Below are positions 24,697-34,402 of a DNA stretch of 64,000 nucleotides, piece by piece. The stretch covers positions 62,001 to 126,000 of the forward strand of contig JBBQWQ010000005.1 in the NCBI GenBank assembly GCA_038210445.1, in the 5' to 3' direction. Position 1 is the stretch's first letter; the number at the start of each line of letters is the position of its first letter. The notes beneath the pieces were generated by a model. That model searched no databases. It worked only from the letters and a program-made list of their open reading frames with translations, and was not told the DNA's origin. The translations under genes and the position numbers were made by a program. Source of the DNA: JABFRG01 sp038210445 (GTDB lineage: Bacteria > Myxococcota_A > Polyangia > Polyangiales > Polyangiaceae).

Positions 24697-25737
24697 TCAT
24701 GTAGACTGCATCGAACGCCACCAGGGCGCCTCGGGGCGCTCGCGGGTGGGTTCTACGGGAACACCCAGCTGGGGCAGGAGCAGCGGCGTGCGCTCGGTCT
24801 TGGCGCGTTCGTACAGCGTCTCGGCGGGATCGTCCCACGCGTGCAAGGCGAGGTCGAACGTGCCCCAGTGCACCGGCAAGAGGAGCCCGCCGCCAAGGAG
24901 CGCATGGGCCCGGAGCGCGTTGTCGGGCCCAAGATGAATGTCGCCCCAGGCCGGGTGGAAGGCGCCGACCTCGAGCATCGTGAGGTCGAAGGGGCCGTAC
25001 TGCTTGCCGATGTCTGCCATCCCGGGAAAGAGACCGGTGTCGCCGCTGAAGAACGCCCGTCGGCGGTCGGTTTGGATCACCCACGACGCCCACAAAGTGT
25101 CGTTACGATCGCCGAGACCGCGCCCGGAAAAGTGTTGCGCCGGCACCGCAGTGAAGCGCAGCGCTCCGCCGCACAGGTCGGCGCTCTCGTGCCAGTCGAG
25201 CTCCACGATTCGCGTGGGCCTCACCCCGCAGCTCTCGAGCCGGGCGCCGACGCCCAGCGCCGTTACGAACGTGACGTCGCGCCGCGCAAGCTGCTGCATG
25301 CTACTGGCGCACAGGTGGTCGAAGTGATCGTGCGAGAGGAGCACGGCGTCGAGCTCCGGCAACGCACCGATGTTCACGGGCACCGGATGAAAGCGCCGCG
25401 GGCCGGCGAAGCTCACCGGCGACACGCGCTCGCCGAACACCGGATCGGTGAGAATACGCAGGCCATCGAGCTCCAGCAGCAAGGTGCTGTGGCCCAGCCA
25501 GGTGACGCGAAACTGCGTCTCTGGCGCGCGCAGCCACGGCTCTCGGGGGTCGAAGGTAGGAATCGGTGCCGTCGGTTTTCGCCGAGCGCCGCCCAGGAAG
25601 AAGTCTTTGAGGACCGGAAATCGGTCGCCCTTGAGGTTCGGACCGACCCCCGAAGGGTTGGCGAACTTGCCACCTTTTCGCTGGGGCGAGGCGTTGACCC
25701 GTTCGCGACGCGGGCCAGCGGCAGCGGAGAGCGACAT
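24697..25737 (-). CDS. MBL-fold metallo-hydrolase (UlaG/NAPE-PLD-like)
   Basis: Predicted cytoplasmic metal-dependent hydrolase, 346 residues. The metallo-beta-lactamase metal motif is SHDHFDHL, preceded by WLGHSTLLLELDGLRILTDPVFG; further ligands are in AQHFSGRG, FSGDTG and LPVHWGTFDLA. This set, and the N-terminal extension naming PVLKDFFLGG, resembles the UlaG and N-acyl-phosphatidylethanolamine phospholipase D-like branch (RFHPVPVNI). The true substrate cannot be read from sequence; a phosphodiester of a lipid or sugar is the family expectation. It stands alone on the minus strand. Confidence 0.92.
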   Translation of the reverse strand: MSLSAAAGPRRERVNASPQRKGGKFANPSGVGPNLKGDRFPVLKDFFLGGARRKPTAPIPTFDPREPWLRAPETQFRVTWLGHSTLLLELDGLRILTDPVFGERVSPVSFAGPRRFHPVPVNIGALPELDAVLLSHDHFDHLCASSMQQLARRDVTFVTALGVGARLESCGVRPTRIVELDWHESADLCGGALRFTAVPAQHFSGRGLGDRNDTLWASWVIQTDRRRAFFSGDTGLFPGMADIGKQYGPFDLTMLEVGAFHPAWGDIHLGPDNALRAHALLGGGLLLPVHWGTFDLALHAWDDPAETLYERAKTERTPLLLPQLGVPVEPTRERPEAPWWRSMQST

Positions 25738-25881
25738 GACCTTACGATGCCACGAGACCGGCCATGGTCGCCACGGTCAGGTCAGTAGGGCGAGCTGGGG
25801 TGCACGTTGCCGGGAAGCTCGGCGCGGCCCGTGGGCGACGCGCGGGCCCAGGCATGAACAGCTTCCGCAACGAGAACGGGC

Positions 25882-26487
25882 TCAGCCGCCGTTCACGTCG
25901 GCGAGGATCTGCTGGGCGTGGGCGGTGACGTCGACGCTTCGGTAGATCTTCTTCACGTTGCCGTCTTTGCCGATCACGAACGACTGACGCCCGGTGTACC
26001 CCTGAAACGGCACGCCGTACGACTTCGCGATGGCGCCGTCGGCGTCGGACACCAGCTTGAAGGGCAGCTTGTGGTGCTCGGCGAAGGCCTTGTGCGAGTC
26101 GAGCGAGTCGGCGGAGATGCCGATGAGGAGGACGTTGGCCTTGTCTAGAGCTACCCAGTTGTCGCGGAACGAGCAGGCCTCGGTGGTGCACCCGGGGGTC
26201 TCGTCCTTCGGGTAGAAGTAGACGACGATGGGCTGCTTGCCGAGGCGCTCTTTGAGGTCGATCTTGGTGCCGTCGTGGGCCGTCACCGAAAACGAGGGCG
26301 GCGGCTTCCCCACGGTGAGCTCGCCGTTGGTCGCGGCGGCAGCGCCCATGCTTGATGTGCTGGCTGCGGCGCCGGTGCTTGCCGCGGGCTCGCCAGTGGG
26401 CGTGGTGGAAGAGGGGCCGGGAGGCGACTTCTCGCACGCGAACGAGGCAAGACCGAGAACGACCAAGGCGACGGAGGAGAGACGCAT
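25882..26487 (-). CDS. Lipoprotein peroxiredoxin of the BCP/PrxQ type
   Basis: Predicted 201-residue thiol peroxidase anchored as a lipoprotein. The signal peptide ends at LASFACEKS; a Ser/Thr/Ala linker follows. The thioredoxin-fold domain (about 58-200) has the peroxidatic motif YFYPKDETPGCTTEACSFRD with the second Cys five residues on, as in atypical two-Cys PrxQ enzymes, plus GISADSLDSHKAFAEHHKLPF and GRQSFVIGKDG. It should reduce peroxides in the periplasm, needing a thiol donor there. Most BCP proteins are cytoplasmic, so the lipoprotein form is a local feature. Confidence 0.94.
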   Translation of the reverse strand: MRLSSVALVVLGLASFACEKSPPGPSSTTPTGEPAASTGAAASTSSMGAAAATNGELTVGKPPPSFSVTAHDGTKIDLKERLGKQPIVVYFYPKDETPGCTTEACSFRDNWVALDKANVLLIGISADSLDSHKAFAEHHKLPFKLVSDADGAIAKSYGVPFQGYTGRQSFVIGKDGNVKKIYRSVDVTAHAQQILADVNGG

Positions 26488-26614
26488 GGGCCGTAGGATG
26501 CACGGATCGCCGTGGGGTTGCTCGATGCGGCAGCGTTGCTTGCTTCGACAGGCGATTCGGAAGCATGTGTCGCGAATCCAACTGTTTGAAAGGACTGGTC
26601 TTTGTGGAGGTGAC

Positions 26615-29600
26615 CTAAAGAATGCCGTATTCCTTCAGGCGCCGGTAGAAGGTGCGGCGGGGCATGCCGACGATCTTCGCAGCTTGCACGCGGTTCCACT
26701 GGCTGTCCTGCAGCGCTTGCAAGATGCGCTCGCGCTCCGAGTCGCGGAAGTCTTCTTGGGAGCGCACCTCGCGCGAAGGCGCGCGGCTCGAAGGCGCGCC
26801 GCTCGATGCGGTGGTGGAGCTGGTGCGGCGCGCGGTCTCGGTGGTCTCGCGCCGGCCCTGCGGCAGGGAGAGATCCTCGGGCTCGATCTCTTCGCCTTCG
26901 CTCATGAGCCAGGCGTTCAAGAGCACGTGCTCCAGCTGCCGGACGTTGCCAGGCCAGGCGTAGTCGGCGAGGGCCCGCTGCGCCTCGCGCGTCACGGTCT
27001 TCTTCTCCCGGCGGTAGCGCGCCGAGAAGAGCGAGAGAAAGTGGTCCACCAGCAGCGGTATGTCGCCTTCGCGCTCGCGCAGCGCCGGCACCCGCAGCTC
27101 CACCACGTGGAGCCGGTAGAATAGGTCTTCGCGGAAGGTGCCGGCGGCGACCATCTCTTCGAGGTTGCGGTTGGTGGCGGCCACGATGCGGACGTCCACC
27201 GGCTCTTCGAGCGAAGCGCCCACCGGGCGTACGGTCTTTTCTTGCAGTACACGCAAGAGTGCAGACTGCATCGATTGCGGGAGCTCGCCTATTTCGTCGA
27301 GCAGAATGGTGCCGCCCGACGCCTGGCGAAAGAGGCCCTTGTGGTCGCGGTCGGCCCCGGTAAAGGAGCCGCGCACATGGCCGAACAGCTCGCTCTCCAG
27401 CAGGTTCTGGGGAATGGCGCCGCAGTTGACGCCCACGAAGGGGCCCTTCGCCCGCACCCCCGAGGAGTGGATGGCGCGGGCCACCATCTCCTTGCCAGAG
27501 CCGCTCTCGCCGGTGAGGAGCACCGGCACGTCGGCGTCGCGCACGCGATCGAGGATGGCGTACACCCGGCGCATGGCCTCGCTCTTGCCCACCAGTCCGG
27601 CGTAGCCGAAGTGGCTGCGAATTTCCGCCTTCACCTGGCGCAGGTCGCGCCGGGTCGCCGCCAGCTGCTCGGTGCGCCTGCCCAGCAGGCCAGCCAGGTG
27701 CTCCTTGGTCTTGGAGAGCTCCAGGTTGGCGGCCTCCAGCTCCTCGGCGCGCTTTTGGTTCTGCGCGAGCAAGCGCGCGCTCTCGATGGCAATGGCGGCC
27801 TGGTCGGCGAAGGCGTTGAGCATGGGCAGCTCTGCCTGAAAGCGATGGGCCGGGCGGAGGCGCGTTTCCAGGTAAAGCGCGCCGATCGACTCGCCCCGCG
27901 GCGAGAGACCGCGGATGGGAATGCAGGCGATCGACTGGATCATCAGCTGGTGCACGCTCACCGCCTCGGCGAGGCGCGCGTCGTCCTTGGCGCTCTGGGC
28001 GATGACCGGCTCGCCGGTGGCCACGACCTTTTCGGCCACGCTGCGCGAGAACGTCTGGTGCGTGGCCTCGCCCTTGGGTCCGCGGGCGGTGTGCGCCACG
28101 ATGGTGCCCTCTTCGTCGGCCAGGACGATGAAGCCGCGCTCGGCGCCCACGATGGCGATGGCGTGGTCGGTGACCCGCGCCAGGAGCGCCGAGAGATCGC
28201 GCTCGCGCGCCAGATCGCGGGTGATCTCGAAGAGCCGCGCCAGCCGGTCTTCGGCTGGCAGGCGGGTGGCAGTCACCGAGCGGAGGCCGCCGCGATCGAG
28301 CTCGGGTGTACCATGCACCGACCCTGTGGGGCCCGACTCGCGGAGCGCGCGCCTTCGGGGATCGTTCCAGAACACCTCGCGCAGATCGCGGGGCAGGCGG
28401 CTGGCGGTCTCCTCGAGAATGCCCCGGGCCTCCTCGGTGTCGCGCCGGGCCAGGCTCTGCGCCCCCTGAAGGCCTTCCAAGCGCGCCCGGGCCTCGAGGG
28501 CGCGCCACGCCCATTCGCTCCGCTGTCGGGTGCGCGCGGCGTGCACCGCGGCGTCGAAGCAGCTCTTGGCGAAGGCCTCGTCGCTCCGCAGCATGGCCAC
28601 CGTGCCGTGCACCAGCTCGGCCAGCGCCTCGTGCTCGGAAAACCCGGTCTCGCCCAGGCCTTTGCGCAGCGCCTCGAGCTCGCGCGCCAGGGTGTGGGGC
28701 TCGGCGTCGGGGTCGCGCGCCCGGAGCAGTAGCGCCTCCAGCCGCGCCTCGAGCGCCTCCATGGGCCGCCCGATGATCTCGTACGCCATGGCGCAGCTCT
28801 CGTAGAGAGCGATGGCGCGCGAGGGCTCCTCGGTGCGGTCGTAGAGCTCGGCTTCAAGACCCAGGAGCTGCGCCCGGGCCGCAGGCTCCAGGCGCTCTCG
28901 ACCCTTCCCGAGCTCGTCGATGGAGCCGCGCGCGCGGCCGTAGCGCCCCAGGTAGAGATCGAGGTTGGCTAGGTTGAAGCGCGCCTGCTGCACGCACATG
29001 GCGGCGCCGGCGCGCTCGCCCATGTCGATGGCCGCTTGAAGGTGATCGATGGCCAGCGCAAGGTCGCCCTGGGTGCGCACCAGCGCGCCGAGATTGAGGC
29101 GCGTGGTGGCGATGGTCCAGGCATCGGACGCGCGCTCCGCCGCTTCGAGCGCCGACTCGTAGGCGCGGCGCGCCGCATCGTTGCGCCCGGCGCGCTGATG
29201 GGCGATGGCCAAGGAGCCCTTTGCCACCGCCGATGCCCGCGCGCTGCCACTGGCCTCGGCGGCGGCGACCGCGCGCAACAGCTCGGCCTCGGCTTCGACC
29301 TCGTTGCCCTGGAAGGCCTGCGCCACGCCCGATACCGAGATGGCCTCCGCGGCGACGTCGTCGTCGGCGCCGATCGCAGCGCGTCCGGCGGCCGCGCGTG
29401 CGCCCCCGTAGTCGCCGCCGCGCAAGGCAGCGCGGGCACGAGCCAGATCATACGCGCGCGCGTCGCCTGCGCGGGCCGCCAGCGCCGCCACGTCGTCGAG
29501 CGCCTCCACCGCCAGCGCCAGCTCGCCGCGGGAGAGCGCCACGCGCGAGCGCGCCACACCGAGCTCCAGCGTTTCGGCGTCGGACGATGCAGCGAGGTGC

Positions 29601-31060
29601 TCGAGCATCGCCTTGGCCTCGCCGATGCGTCCCTTGCCCAGCGCCGTGCGCAGATCAGCCAGCGTGGCGGCCACCGAAGCGCGACCCGGAACCAACGCCG
29701 CGTCGTCGAAGAGCGCGTCGATCTCCGCCTTGGAGACCGCCACCTTGTTCTCGAGCTGGCCCAGCGCGGAGCGCAGCCGCCCGGGCCGCGCGCCGCTGGC
29801 GTCGATGAGGTACTCGGTGAGCGCTTCGGAGAGCGACGGGATCACCCGCTGGACGAGATCGCGTGCGCTCCGGCGATCGAGCGGCGGCATGGCAAAGGTC
29901 TTCACCCTGCGAAAGCCGGGGAAGAGATCAGGGTCGGCGACCCCCACCAGCTTGGCGCCGGCCTCGCAGGCGGCGAGCACCTCGCGCCGGGCGCTCGGCG
30001 AGAGCGCGCCCCAATCGTCGACCACGAAGCAGAGCTCGCCGGCGCGCGCCTTCCAGGTCTCGCGCTCGATCTTCACCGCCTCTGCGTGCTCGATGGTGAG
30101 GCGCCGCGGCTCCAGGTAGGCCACTGCGCGGCCGGTGGCGCCCAACGTCCAGGCCAAGCGACGCGCCAGGGTGGAGCGACCCGAGCCCTCGTCGCCGGTG
30201 AGCGCAATGGCTTCCGCCGTCCCTCGTGCGAACGCACCCGACAACAGTTGACCGAGATCGTGCGCCATGGCGTCGACGCCATGCACCGGTAACGCCGTTA
30301 TGTGCCCGGTTTTTGCTGGCGAAAGGCCCTCGGCGGTGCGAATCGCCTGGGCCAGCTCGTCGGCGCTGGGGTAGCGCTCTTCGGGCTTCTTCCGGGTCGC
30401 TCGCTCGGCGATGGCGAAGAGGCGACCGGCTTCCTCGTCGCCCAGGCGTCCCGCGCGATACTCGAGCGCCATGTCGAGCGAGGCGCCGAGCGCGTACACC
30501 TCGGCCCGCACCGTCAGGGCCTCGCCCAGCAAAAGCTCGGGCGCAGCGAAGCGCGGCGTCAGGCCGCGGGCTTGCGTTCCGCGTGCGGTGAGCGGCGCCG
30601 CCAGACCCAGGTCGACCAGGGTGCCTCGACCGGAGAGATCGACGATGATATTGGCGGGCTTCACGTCGCCATGCAAAAGGCCGGCTCTGTGCAGCACCGT
30701 GAGCTGATCGGCGGCGTCGAGGAGCGGCCCCAACCAAGCCGCGGTGGCCTCGCCTTCGCGCTTGCGTTCGAGCGCGTCCTGCAAGCTCATGCCGGGCACA
30801 AGCTCGCGCACCAGGTAGCGCGCCTGGCTCTCGTCGGGCAGCGTTCCGAAGGCGATGACCATGGGCACGCCGAGCCCCTCGAGGCCCGAGAGCGCGGTTG
30901 CTTCGCGCACCAGGGCCATGATCTCCGCCTCGCTGGCCGCGGCGCCCAGCACCTTCAGCGCGAGCGTGCTGCCGGTGAGGCGGTCCTTCACCGCCCACAC
31001 CTCGCCGCCGCCACCCTTGCCGAGCTGGCGCTCCTTCTCGTAGCGAAGCGGAAACGTCAC
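26615..31060 (-). CDS. Giant Ser/Thr kinase-ATPase-GAF-sigma-54 activator
   Basis: Predicted 1481-residue cytoplasmic signalling protein. An N-terminal Ser/Thr kinase-like domain (Gly loop GKGGGGEVWAV, catalytic loop HGDVKPAN instead of HRD, DLG instead of DFG, APE present) is followed by an AAA-type ATPase with Walker A GDEGSGRST, a long helical TPR-like region, a GAF domain (ERGFIVLADEEG), a sigma-54 AAA+ domain (Walker A GESGSGKE, contact loop GSFTGA, Walker B LLDEIGE) and a Fis-type helix-turn-helix (QAAKIVGMPRRTFYRRLKEY). The HGD and DLG variants may lower kinase activity. The GTG at 31060, with AGGA upstream and 13 bases after the outer-membrane gene, is preferred over a longer frame overlapping that gene. 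It should tie several inputs to one sigma-54 regulon. Confidence 0.93.
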   Translation of the reverse strand: MTFPLRYEKERQLGKGGGGEVWAVKDRLTGSTLALKVLGAAASEAEIMALVREATALSGLEGLGVPMVIAFGTLPDESQARYLVRELVPGMSLQDALERKREGEATAAWLGPLLDAADQLTVLHRAGLLHGDVKPANIIVDLSGRGTLVDLGLAAPLTARGTQARGLTPRFAAPELLLGEALTVRAEVYALGASLDMALEYRAGRLGDEEAGRLFAIAERATRKKPEERYPSADELAQAIRTAEGLSPAKTGHITALPVHGVDAMAHDLGQLLSGAFARGTAEAIALTGDEGSGRSTLARRLAWTLGATGRAVAYLEPRRLTIEHAEAVKIERETWKARAGELCFVVDDWGALSPSARREVLAACEAGAKLVGVADPDLFPGFRRVKTFAMPPLDRRSARDLVQRVIPSLSEALTEYLIDASGARPGRLRSALGQLENKVAVSKAEIDALFDDAALVPGRASVAATLADLRTALGKGRIGEAKAMLEHLAASSDAETLELGVARSRVALSRGELALAVEALDDVAALAARAGDARAYDLARARAALRGGDYGGARAAAGRAAIGADDDVAAEAISVSGVAQAFQGNEVEAEAELLRAVAAAEASGSARASAVAKGSLAIAHQRAGRNDAARRAYESALEAAERASDAWTIATTRLNLGALVRTQGDLALAIDHLQAAIDMGERAGAAMCVQQARFNLANLDLYLGRYGRARGSIDELGKGRERLEPAARAQLLGLEAELYDRTEEPSRAIALYESCAMAYEIIGRPMEALEARLEALLLRARDPDAEPHTLARELEALRKGLGETGFSEHEALAELVHGTVAMLRSDEAFAKSCFDAAVHAARTRQRSEWAWRALEARARLEGLQGAQSLARRDTEEARGILEETASRLPRDLREVFWNDPRRRALRESGPTGSVHGTPELDRGGLRSVTATRLPAEDRLARLFEITRDLARERDLSALLARVTDHAIAIVGAERGFIVLADEEGTIVAHTARGPKGEATHQTFSRSVAEKVVATGEPVIAQSAKDDARLAEAVSVHQLMIQSIACIPIRGLSPRGESIGALYLETRLRPAHRFQAELPMLNAFADQAAIAIESARLLAQNQKRAEELEAANLELSKTKEHLAGLLGRRTEQLAATRRDLRQVKAEIRSHFGYAGLVGKSEAMRRVYAILDRVRDADVPVLLTGESGSGKEMVARAIHSSGVRAKGPFVGVNCGAIPQNLLESELFGHVRGSFTGADRDHKGLFRQASGGTILLDEIGELPQSMQSALLRVLQEKTVRPVGASLEEPVDVRIVAATNRNLEEMVAAGTFREDLFYRLHVVELRVPALREREGDIPLLVDHFLSLFSARYRREKKTVTREAQRALADYAWPGNVRQLEHVLLNAWLMSEGEEIEPEDLSLPQGRRETTETARRTSSTTASSGAPSSRAPSREVRSQEDFRDSERERILQALQDSQWNRVQAAKIVGMPRRTFYRRLKEYGIL

Positions 31061-31073
31061 CCGTGCGGTCCTG

Positions 31074-32159
31074 CTACTCGACGGTCTCTTCGACTTCCGT
31101 GTCGTTGCTCTTGGGCGGTGCCGACTTCTTTCCCGGAAAGCCGTAGGCGCCAGAGATACCGAACCAGAAACCGGTGAGCGAGAGGCCCACCTGCACGCGC
31201 CCGGCAAACTGCGAAACCGGCTTGATGCGCAGGCCCACCGGCACCGTGAGCAGCGGCAAAAAGCTCGGCTTGGAGCCGCCGTTGAACCAGCTGGGCTCGT
31301 CGTAGCCGCCAACCTTGGAGACCTTGGCGAAGCTGTGATCGCGCGGGGTGCAGCCGGCGCCGCTGCCGGCGCCACTGCCCACGTCGGTCTTGCACTCGGA
31401 GAAGCGACGGCCCCCCGAGCTGACGATGCCGCCGTTCGGGTCCTCGTAGACCCAGTTCACCTTCAGGTTGCCGAAGGTGGTGCCGAGGCCGACCCCGAAG
31501 CCAAACTCGAAGTCGAGCATCTTGTTGATCTTCTTCGACCACAAGAAGTCGGCGGAGCCGTAGATGCCCTTGAGGCCGCTGCCCACCAGCGACCAGTTGC
31601 CGGCGAGCCCGTCGGCCTTGCCCTTCTCGAGAAAGAGCGTGTCGTCCATGCCGAACTCGGTGAACGTGAGCGCGGGGATGATCGAGAAGCCGTTCTTGCG
31701 AAACTCCGCCTCGATGCCCACGCTGTTCGAGTACACCGTGGTGCCCTCGTTCACCGCGAGGTTGAGGATGAACTGGGGCAACACGTTGCCGCGGTAGCGG
31801 GCGCCCAGGAAGATGTACCAGGTGTCCGGGAGCTCGCGCGGATCGTTGGGGTTCTCGACGTTCTTGGGCGGCGTGCCGCTCTTGTCGGAGCCTTTGGCAT
31901 CGGCCTTCGCCTCGCCGCCCATCGCCACGCTCGCCTTGGCATCGGCGGCCGGTGGATCGCTGGCTGCGGGTGCGGGCGTGGGAGCCGCAGTGGTCGCGGG
32001 CGGCGCAGTGGTCGCGGGCGGCGCGGTGGTTGCGGGCTTGGCCGACGAAGCTGGTTTCGCCGGGGCAGCAGCCCCCGGCTTCTTGTCTGCGGCAAAAGAG
32101 AGGCTAGCAATGGTGAGGCCGGCGGCGGCCGCGAGCCCAAGCAAGACGCGATGGTTCAT
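31074..32159 (-). CDS. Outer-membrane barrel protein with Pro/Thr linker
   Basis: Predicted exported protein of 361 residues. The signal peptide ends at SLSFAAD. An Ala/Pro/Thr-rich linker (about 25-95) contains a repeated PPATTA unit. The rest is strand-rich with aromatic girdles (DTWYIFLGARYRGNVLPQFILNL, FEFGFGVGLGTTFGNLKVNWVY, RVQVGLSLTGFWFGISGAYGF), typical of a barrel; an acidic tail ends the protein. The giant sensor-activator follows 13 bases downstream on the same strand, so the two are co-transcribed. Whether the barrel feeds a signal to the activator or is merely co-regulated is unknown. Confidence 0.82.
   Translation of the reverse strand: MNHRVLLGLAAAAGLTIASLSFAADKKPGAAAPAKPASSAKPATTAPPATTAPPATTAAPTPAPAASDPPAADAKASVAMGGEAKADAKGSDKSGTPPKNVENPNDPRELPDTWYIFLGARYRGNVLPQFILNLAVNEGTTVYSNSVGIEAEFRKNGFSIIPALTFTEFGMDDTLFLEKGKADGLAGNWSLVGSGLKGIYGSADFLWSKKINKMLDFEFGFGVGLGTTFGNLKVNWVYEDPNGGIVSSGGRRFSECKTDVGSGAGSGAGCTPRDHSFAKVSKVGGYDEPSWFNGGSKPSFLPLLTVPVGLRIKPVSQFAGRVQVGLSLTGFWFGISGAYGFPGKKSAPPKSNDTEVEETVE
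31987..32036. repeat. 18-bp tandem repeat in linker of barrel protein
   Basis: Two identical 18-bp units (31987-32004 and 32005-32022) and a partial, diverged third encode PPATTA repeats in the periplasmic linker. Such in-frame repeats allow the linker length to vary. Confidence 0.85.
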
Positions 32160-32181
32160 GGAACGATCCTCCGTGGATCGG

Positions 32182-32457
32182 TCAGCGTTTCTTGTCCTGT
32201 TCGCGCTCGAGGCGCGCGATCTCGTCTTCGAGGCGGCGCACGGTGCGCTTGAGATCATTCACCTCATCCTCGGTGGCGAGGCTCATGGCCTTGGCGATCT
32301 TCTCCACCTGATCGGAAGTGAAGGTCTGCACCTTGCCGGGCACGCTCATGGCTTGCATGAGGGCTTTCATCACCCGCTCGTCTTGCATGAGCTTCTGGAC
32401 GCGCGGGTCGCCCATCATCTTCATGCCCTGCTTCATCAGCGTTTTCTTCAAGCTCAT
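32182..32457 (-). CDS. Small coiled-coil protein
   Basis: Predicted 91-residue cytoplasmic protein, mostly helical. The N-terminal part is basic and Met-rich (MSLKKTLMKQGMKMMGDPRV), the middle is helical (ERVMKALMQAMSVPG) and the C-terminal part is a charged coiled coil (DEVNDLKRTVRRLEDEIARLEREQDKKR-type heptads). The pattern resembles small phasin-like or structural proteins found in many deltaproteobacteria, but no function is known to me. It lies 22 bases upstream of the barrel protein gene on the same strand and could be the first gene of that operon. Confidence 0.78.
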   Translation of the reverse strand: MSLKKTLMKQGMKMMGDPRVQKLMQDERVMKALMQAMSVPGKVQTFTSDQVEKIAKAMSLATEDEVNDLKRTVRRLEDEIARLEREQDKKR

Positions 32458-32673
32458 CGCGCCCCAGTCTACGCGGCCTTGGCAACGCATTCGAAGGAAA
32501 AAGCCGAAAAGAAGGGGCTCGGTGCCGCGAGCCGGCCGCGCTCGATCGCGGGCGCGCCGGAAGGCTGCGTTGGGGCATTCGCGCAACTTGGTGCGGAGCC
32601 GGCCGAGAGGGTTGGGTCGGAGCGGCCGCGAGGTCGTCCGGGAGCCACCGTCCTTCACCGTTGGAGCTATTTC

Positions 32674-34293
32674 ATGCGTTTTCGAACCAGTTTTCGCCTG
32701 GCCCTCTCTGCCGTGGTGCTCCTCCACTGCGGCTCCGATACCGCTGCGCCCGGCGCGGCCAACAAGAAGGTGGGCCCCGATGGCGGCCCCGCCATCGACC
32801 TTCCGCCGCCCCCGCCGGAGCCGGAGAACTGCGATGGCAGCCTGCTGCCGACCGCCAATGCGTGCACCATTCACGAAGCGTACGGCGTGTTCGTGAGCGC
32901 CAAGGGCTCCGACGAGGGCGACGGCACCCGCGCGCACCCGCTCCAGCACATCTCCACCGCCATCGCCGGGGCGGCCGCCAGCGGTCGCCGGGTGTATGCC
33001 TGCGCCGAGACCTACGACGAGGTCCTCACGCTGGGCGACGGCATTTCCGTCTTCGGGTACTTCGACTGCCAGGGCGAGTGGAAGGTGGGCGCCGCCCGCG
33101 CGCTGGTGGCGTCCAAGACCGGCGACGTGGCTGCCCTCGCCAAGGGTATCGCCAAGCCCACGCGCATCGAGGCCCTGGAGATTCGCGGTCGCGACGCCAC
33201 CGAGCCGAGCCAGAGCAGCATCGGGCTCAAGGCCGAGGACGCCGGCGGTCTCTCCTTCGTCAACGCACGCATCGCGGCCGGCAGGGGCATGAAGGGCAAG
33301 GACGGCGCCGCGCCGACCCAGCTCGTGCAGACGGGGAAGATCAACGGGAACAGCGGCACGTACGCGGCCGCCTGCGCAAACAGTGGCGACCTGTTCGGTT
33401 GCGATGCGGCGCGCCAGCTTCCGACCGCGGGCGGCACTTCGAAGTGCTCGGGCGCGGCGGGCTTCGATGGTGGGCCTGGGGGTGCGGGCGGACACAGCGG
33501 CAAGTATCTGCTTCGCGGTCGGCAGGCGGGGGAAGGAGTCTTCTCCTGCGTGGGGCTCAATGGTGCCGCCCCGATTTGCTACTTCCTCGAGCCGGGCGAA
33601 TCGGTCACCGATGGCGGGAATCAGCCGGGCTCCGCCCAGACGGCGCGCGGCGGCACCGGCGTCGTCATGGCAAGTGCGGGCGCCGCGGGGGCGAGCGGCG
33701 CTGACGGTGCCAACGGCGTATGGTCCATGACCGCGGAGGGCTTCCTGCCCGGAGACGGCGCGGTGGGTGGGCATGGAGCGCCGGGCCAGGGGGGTGGCGG
33801 TGGTGGTGGCCAACGGCTTCACGAGAACAACCAAGGCGGCACCACCTATATGTGGGGCGGCACGGGCGCAGGCGGTGGCGCAGGCGGCTGTCCTGGGCTG
33901 GCGGGCGGGGCTGGGTCCGGGGGCGGCGCTAGCATCGCAGTCATCGCGGTCCGGAGCGCCATGCGCTTCGACGCGAAGTCCGAGATTGTCGCCGGAGCCG
34001 CGGGGCAGGGGGGCGCCGGCCACGTGCCCAGTCTCTCGACCGAAGGGGGGGAGGCGGGGCTCGTACCCAACACGAACCCCGCAACGACCCGCGGCGCTTC
34101 GGGCGGCGCCGGTGGCGAGGGCGGCGTGAGTGGCCACGGCGCTTCGGGGCCCTCCATCGGCATCGCCTGGAAGGACGCGAAGCCCACCTTCGAGAAGACG
34201 CCCACGGTGGCAGAACCGGCGCCCGGGCAGCCCGCCGCAGGTCGACTGCCGGCGGCTCCGGCCGGCATCGCGGTCCCGGTATACGCCATGTAA
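32674..34293 (+). CDS. Gly-rich DUF1565-like lipoprotein
   Basis: Predicted exported protein of 539 residues. The signal peptide ends at a probable lipobox (VVLLHCGS), with TTGGAG upstream of the ATG. The first half has a DUF1565-like start of a right-handed beta-helix (YGVFVSAKGSDEGDGTRAHP, then VYACAETYDEVLTL). The second half is extremely Gly/Ala-rich with many GGAGG and GAGGAG runs (about 265-500), like the PGRS-type spacer domains of myxobacterial surface proteins. It probably sits on the cell surface as a fibrous or adhesive element. A strong terminator follows. Confidence 0.82.
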   Translation: MRFRTSFRLALSAVVLLHCGSDTAAPGAANKKVGPDGGPAIDLPPPPPEPENCDGSLLPTANACTIHEAYGVFVSAKGSDEGDGTRAHPLQHISTAIAGAAASGRRVYACAETYDEVLTLGDGISVFGYFDCQGEWKVGAARALVASKTGDVAALAKGIAKPTRIEALEIRGRDATEPSQSSIGLKAEDAGGLSFVNARIAAGRGMKGKDGAAPTQLVQTGKINGNSGTYAAACANSGDLFGCDAARQLPTAGGTSKCSGAAGFDGGPGGAGGHSGKYLLRGRQAGEGVFSCVGLNGAAPICYFLEPGESVTDGGNQPGSAQTARGGTGVVMASAGAAGASGADGANGVWSMTAEGFLPGDGAVGGHGAPGQGGGGGGGQRLHENNQGGTTYMWGGTGAGGGAGGCPGLAGGAGSGGGASIAVIAVRSAMRFDAKSEIVAGAAGQGGAGHVPSLSTEGGEAGLVPNTNPATTRGASGGAGGEGGVSGHGASGPSIGIAWKDAKPTFEKTPTVAEPAPGQPAAGRLPAAPAGIAVPVYAM

Positions 34294-34323
34294 TTTGCGA
34301 GTAGAATACATGCAATGCGCCCG

Positions 34324-34360
34324 AACGCAGGTGGCCACCCGGCCGCCTGCGTTTCGTGTT
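34324..34360 (+). terminator. Intrinsic terminator of the Gly-rich lipoprotein gene
   Basis: AACGCAGGTGGC and GCCGCCTGCGTT form a 12-bp stem (with one G-T pair) around a six-base loop, 30 bases after the stop, followed by TTTCGTGTTT-like sequence on the plus strand. This is the best intrinsic terminator in the window and may also serve the convergent gene. Confidence 0.75.
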
Positions 34361-34402
34361 TGCGCGAGGCTCGCGCCTCCGGAGCGACGGTGAGGTTCCC
34401 AG

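Noticed and set aside
32458..34338. Long minus-strand extension upstream of the small coiled-coil gene
   Set aside because: It runs opposite the Gly-rich lipoprotein gene and is Arg/Ala-rich; the short ATG at 32457 begins protein-like sequence.
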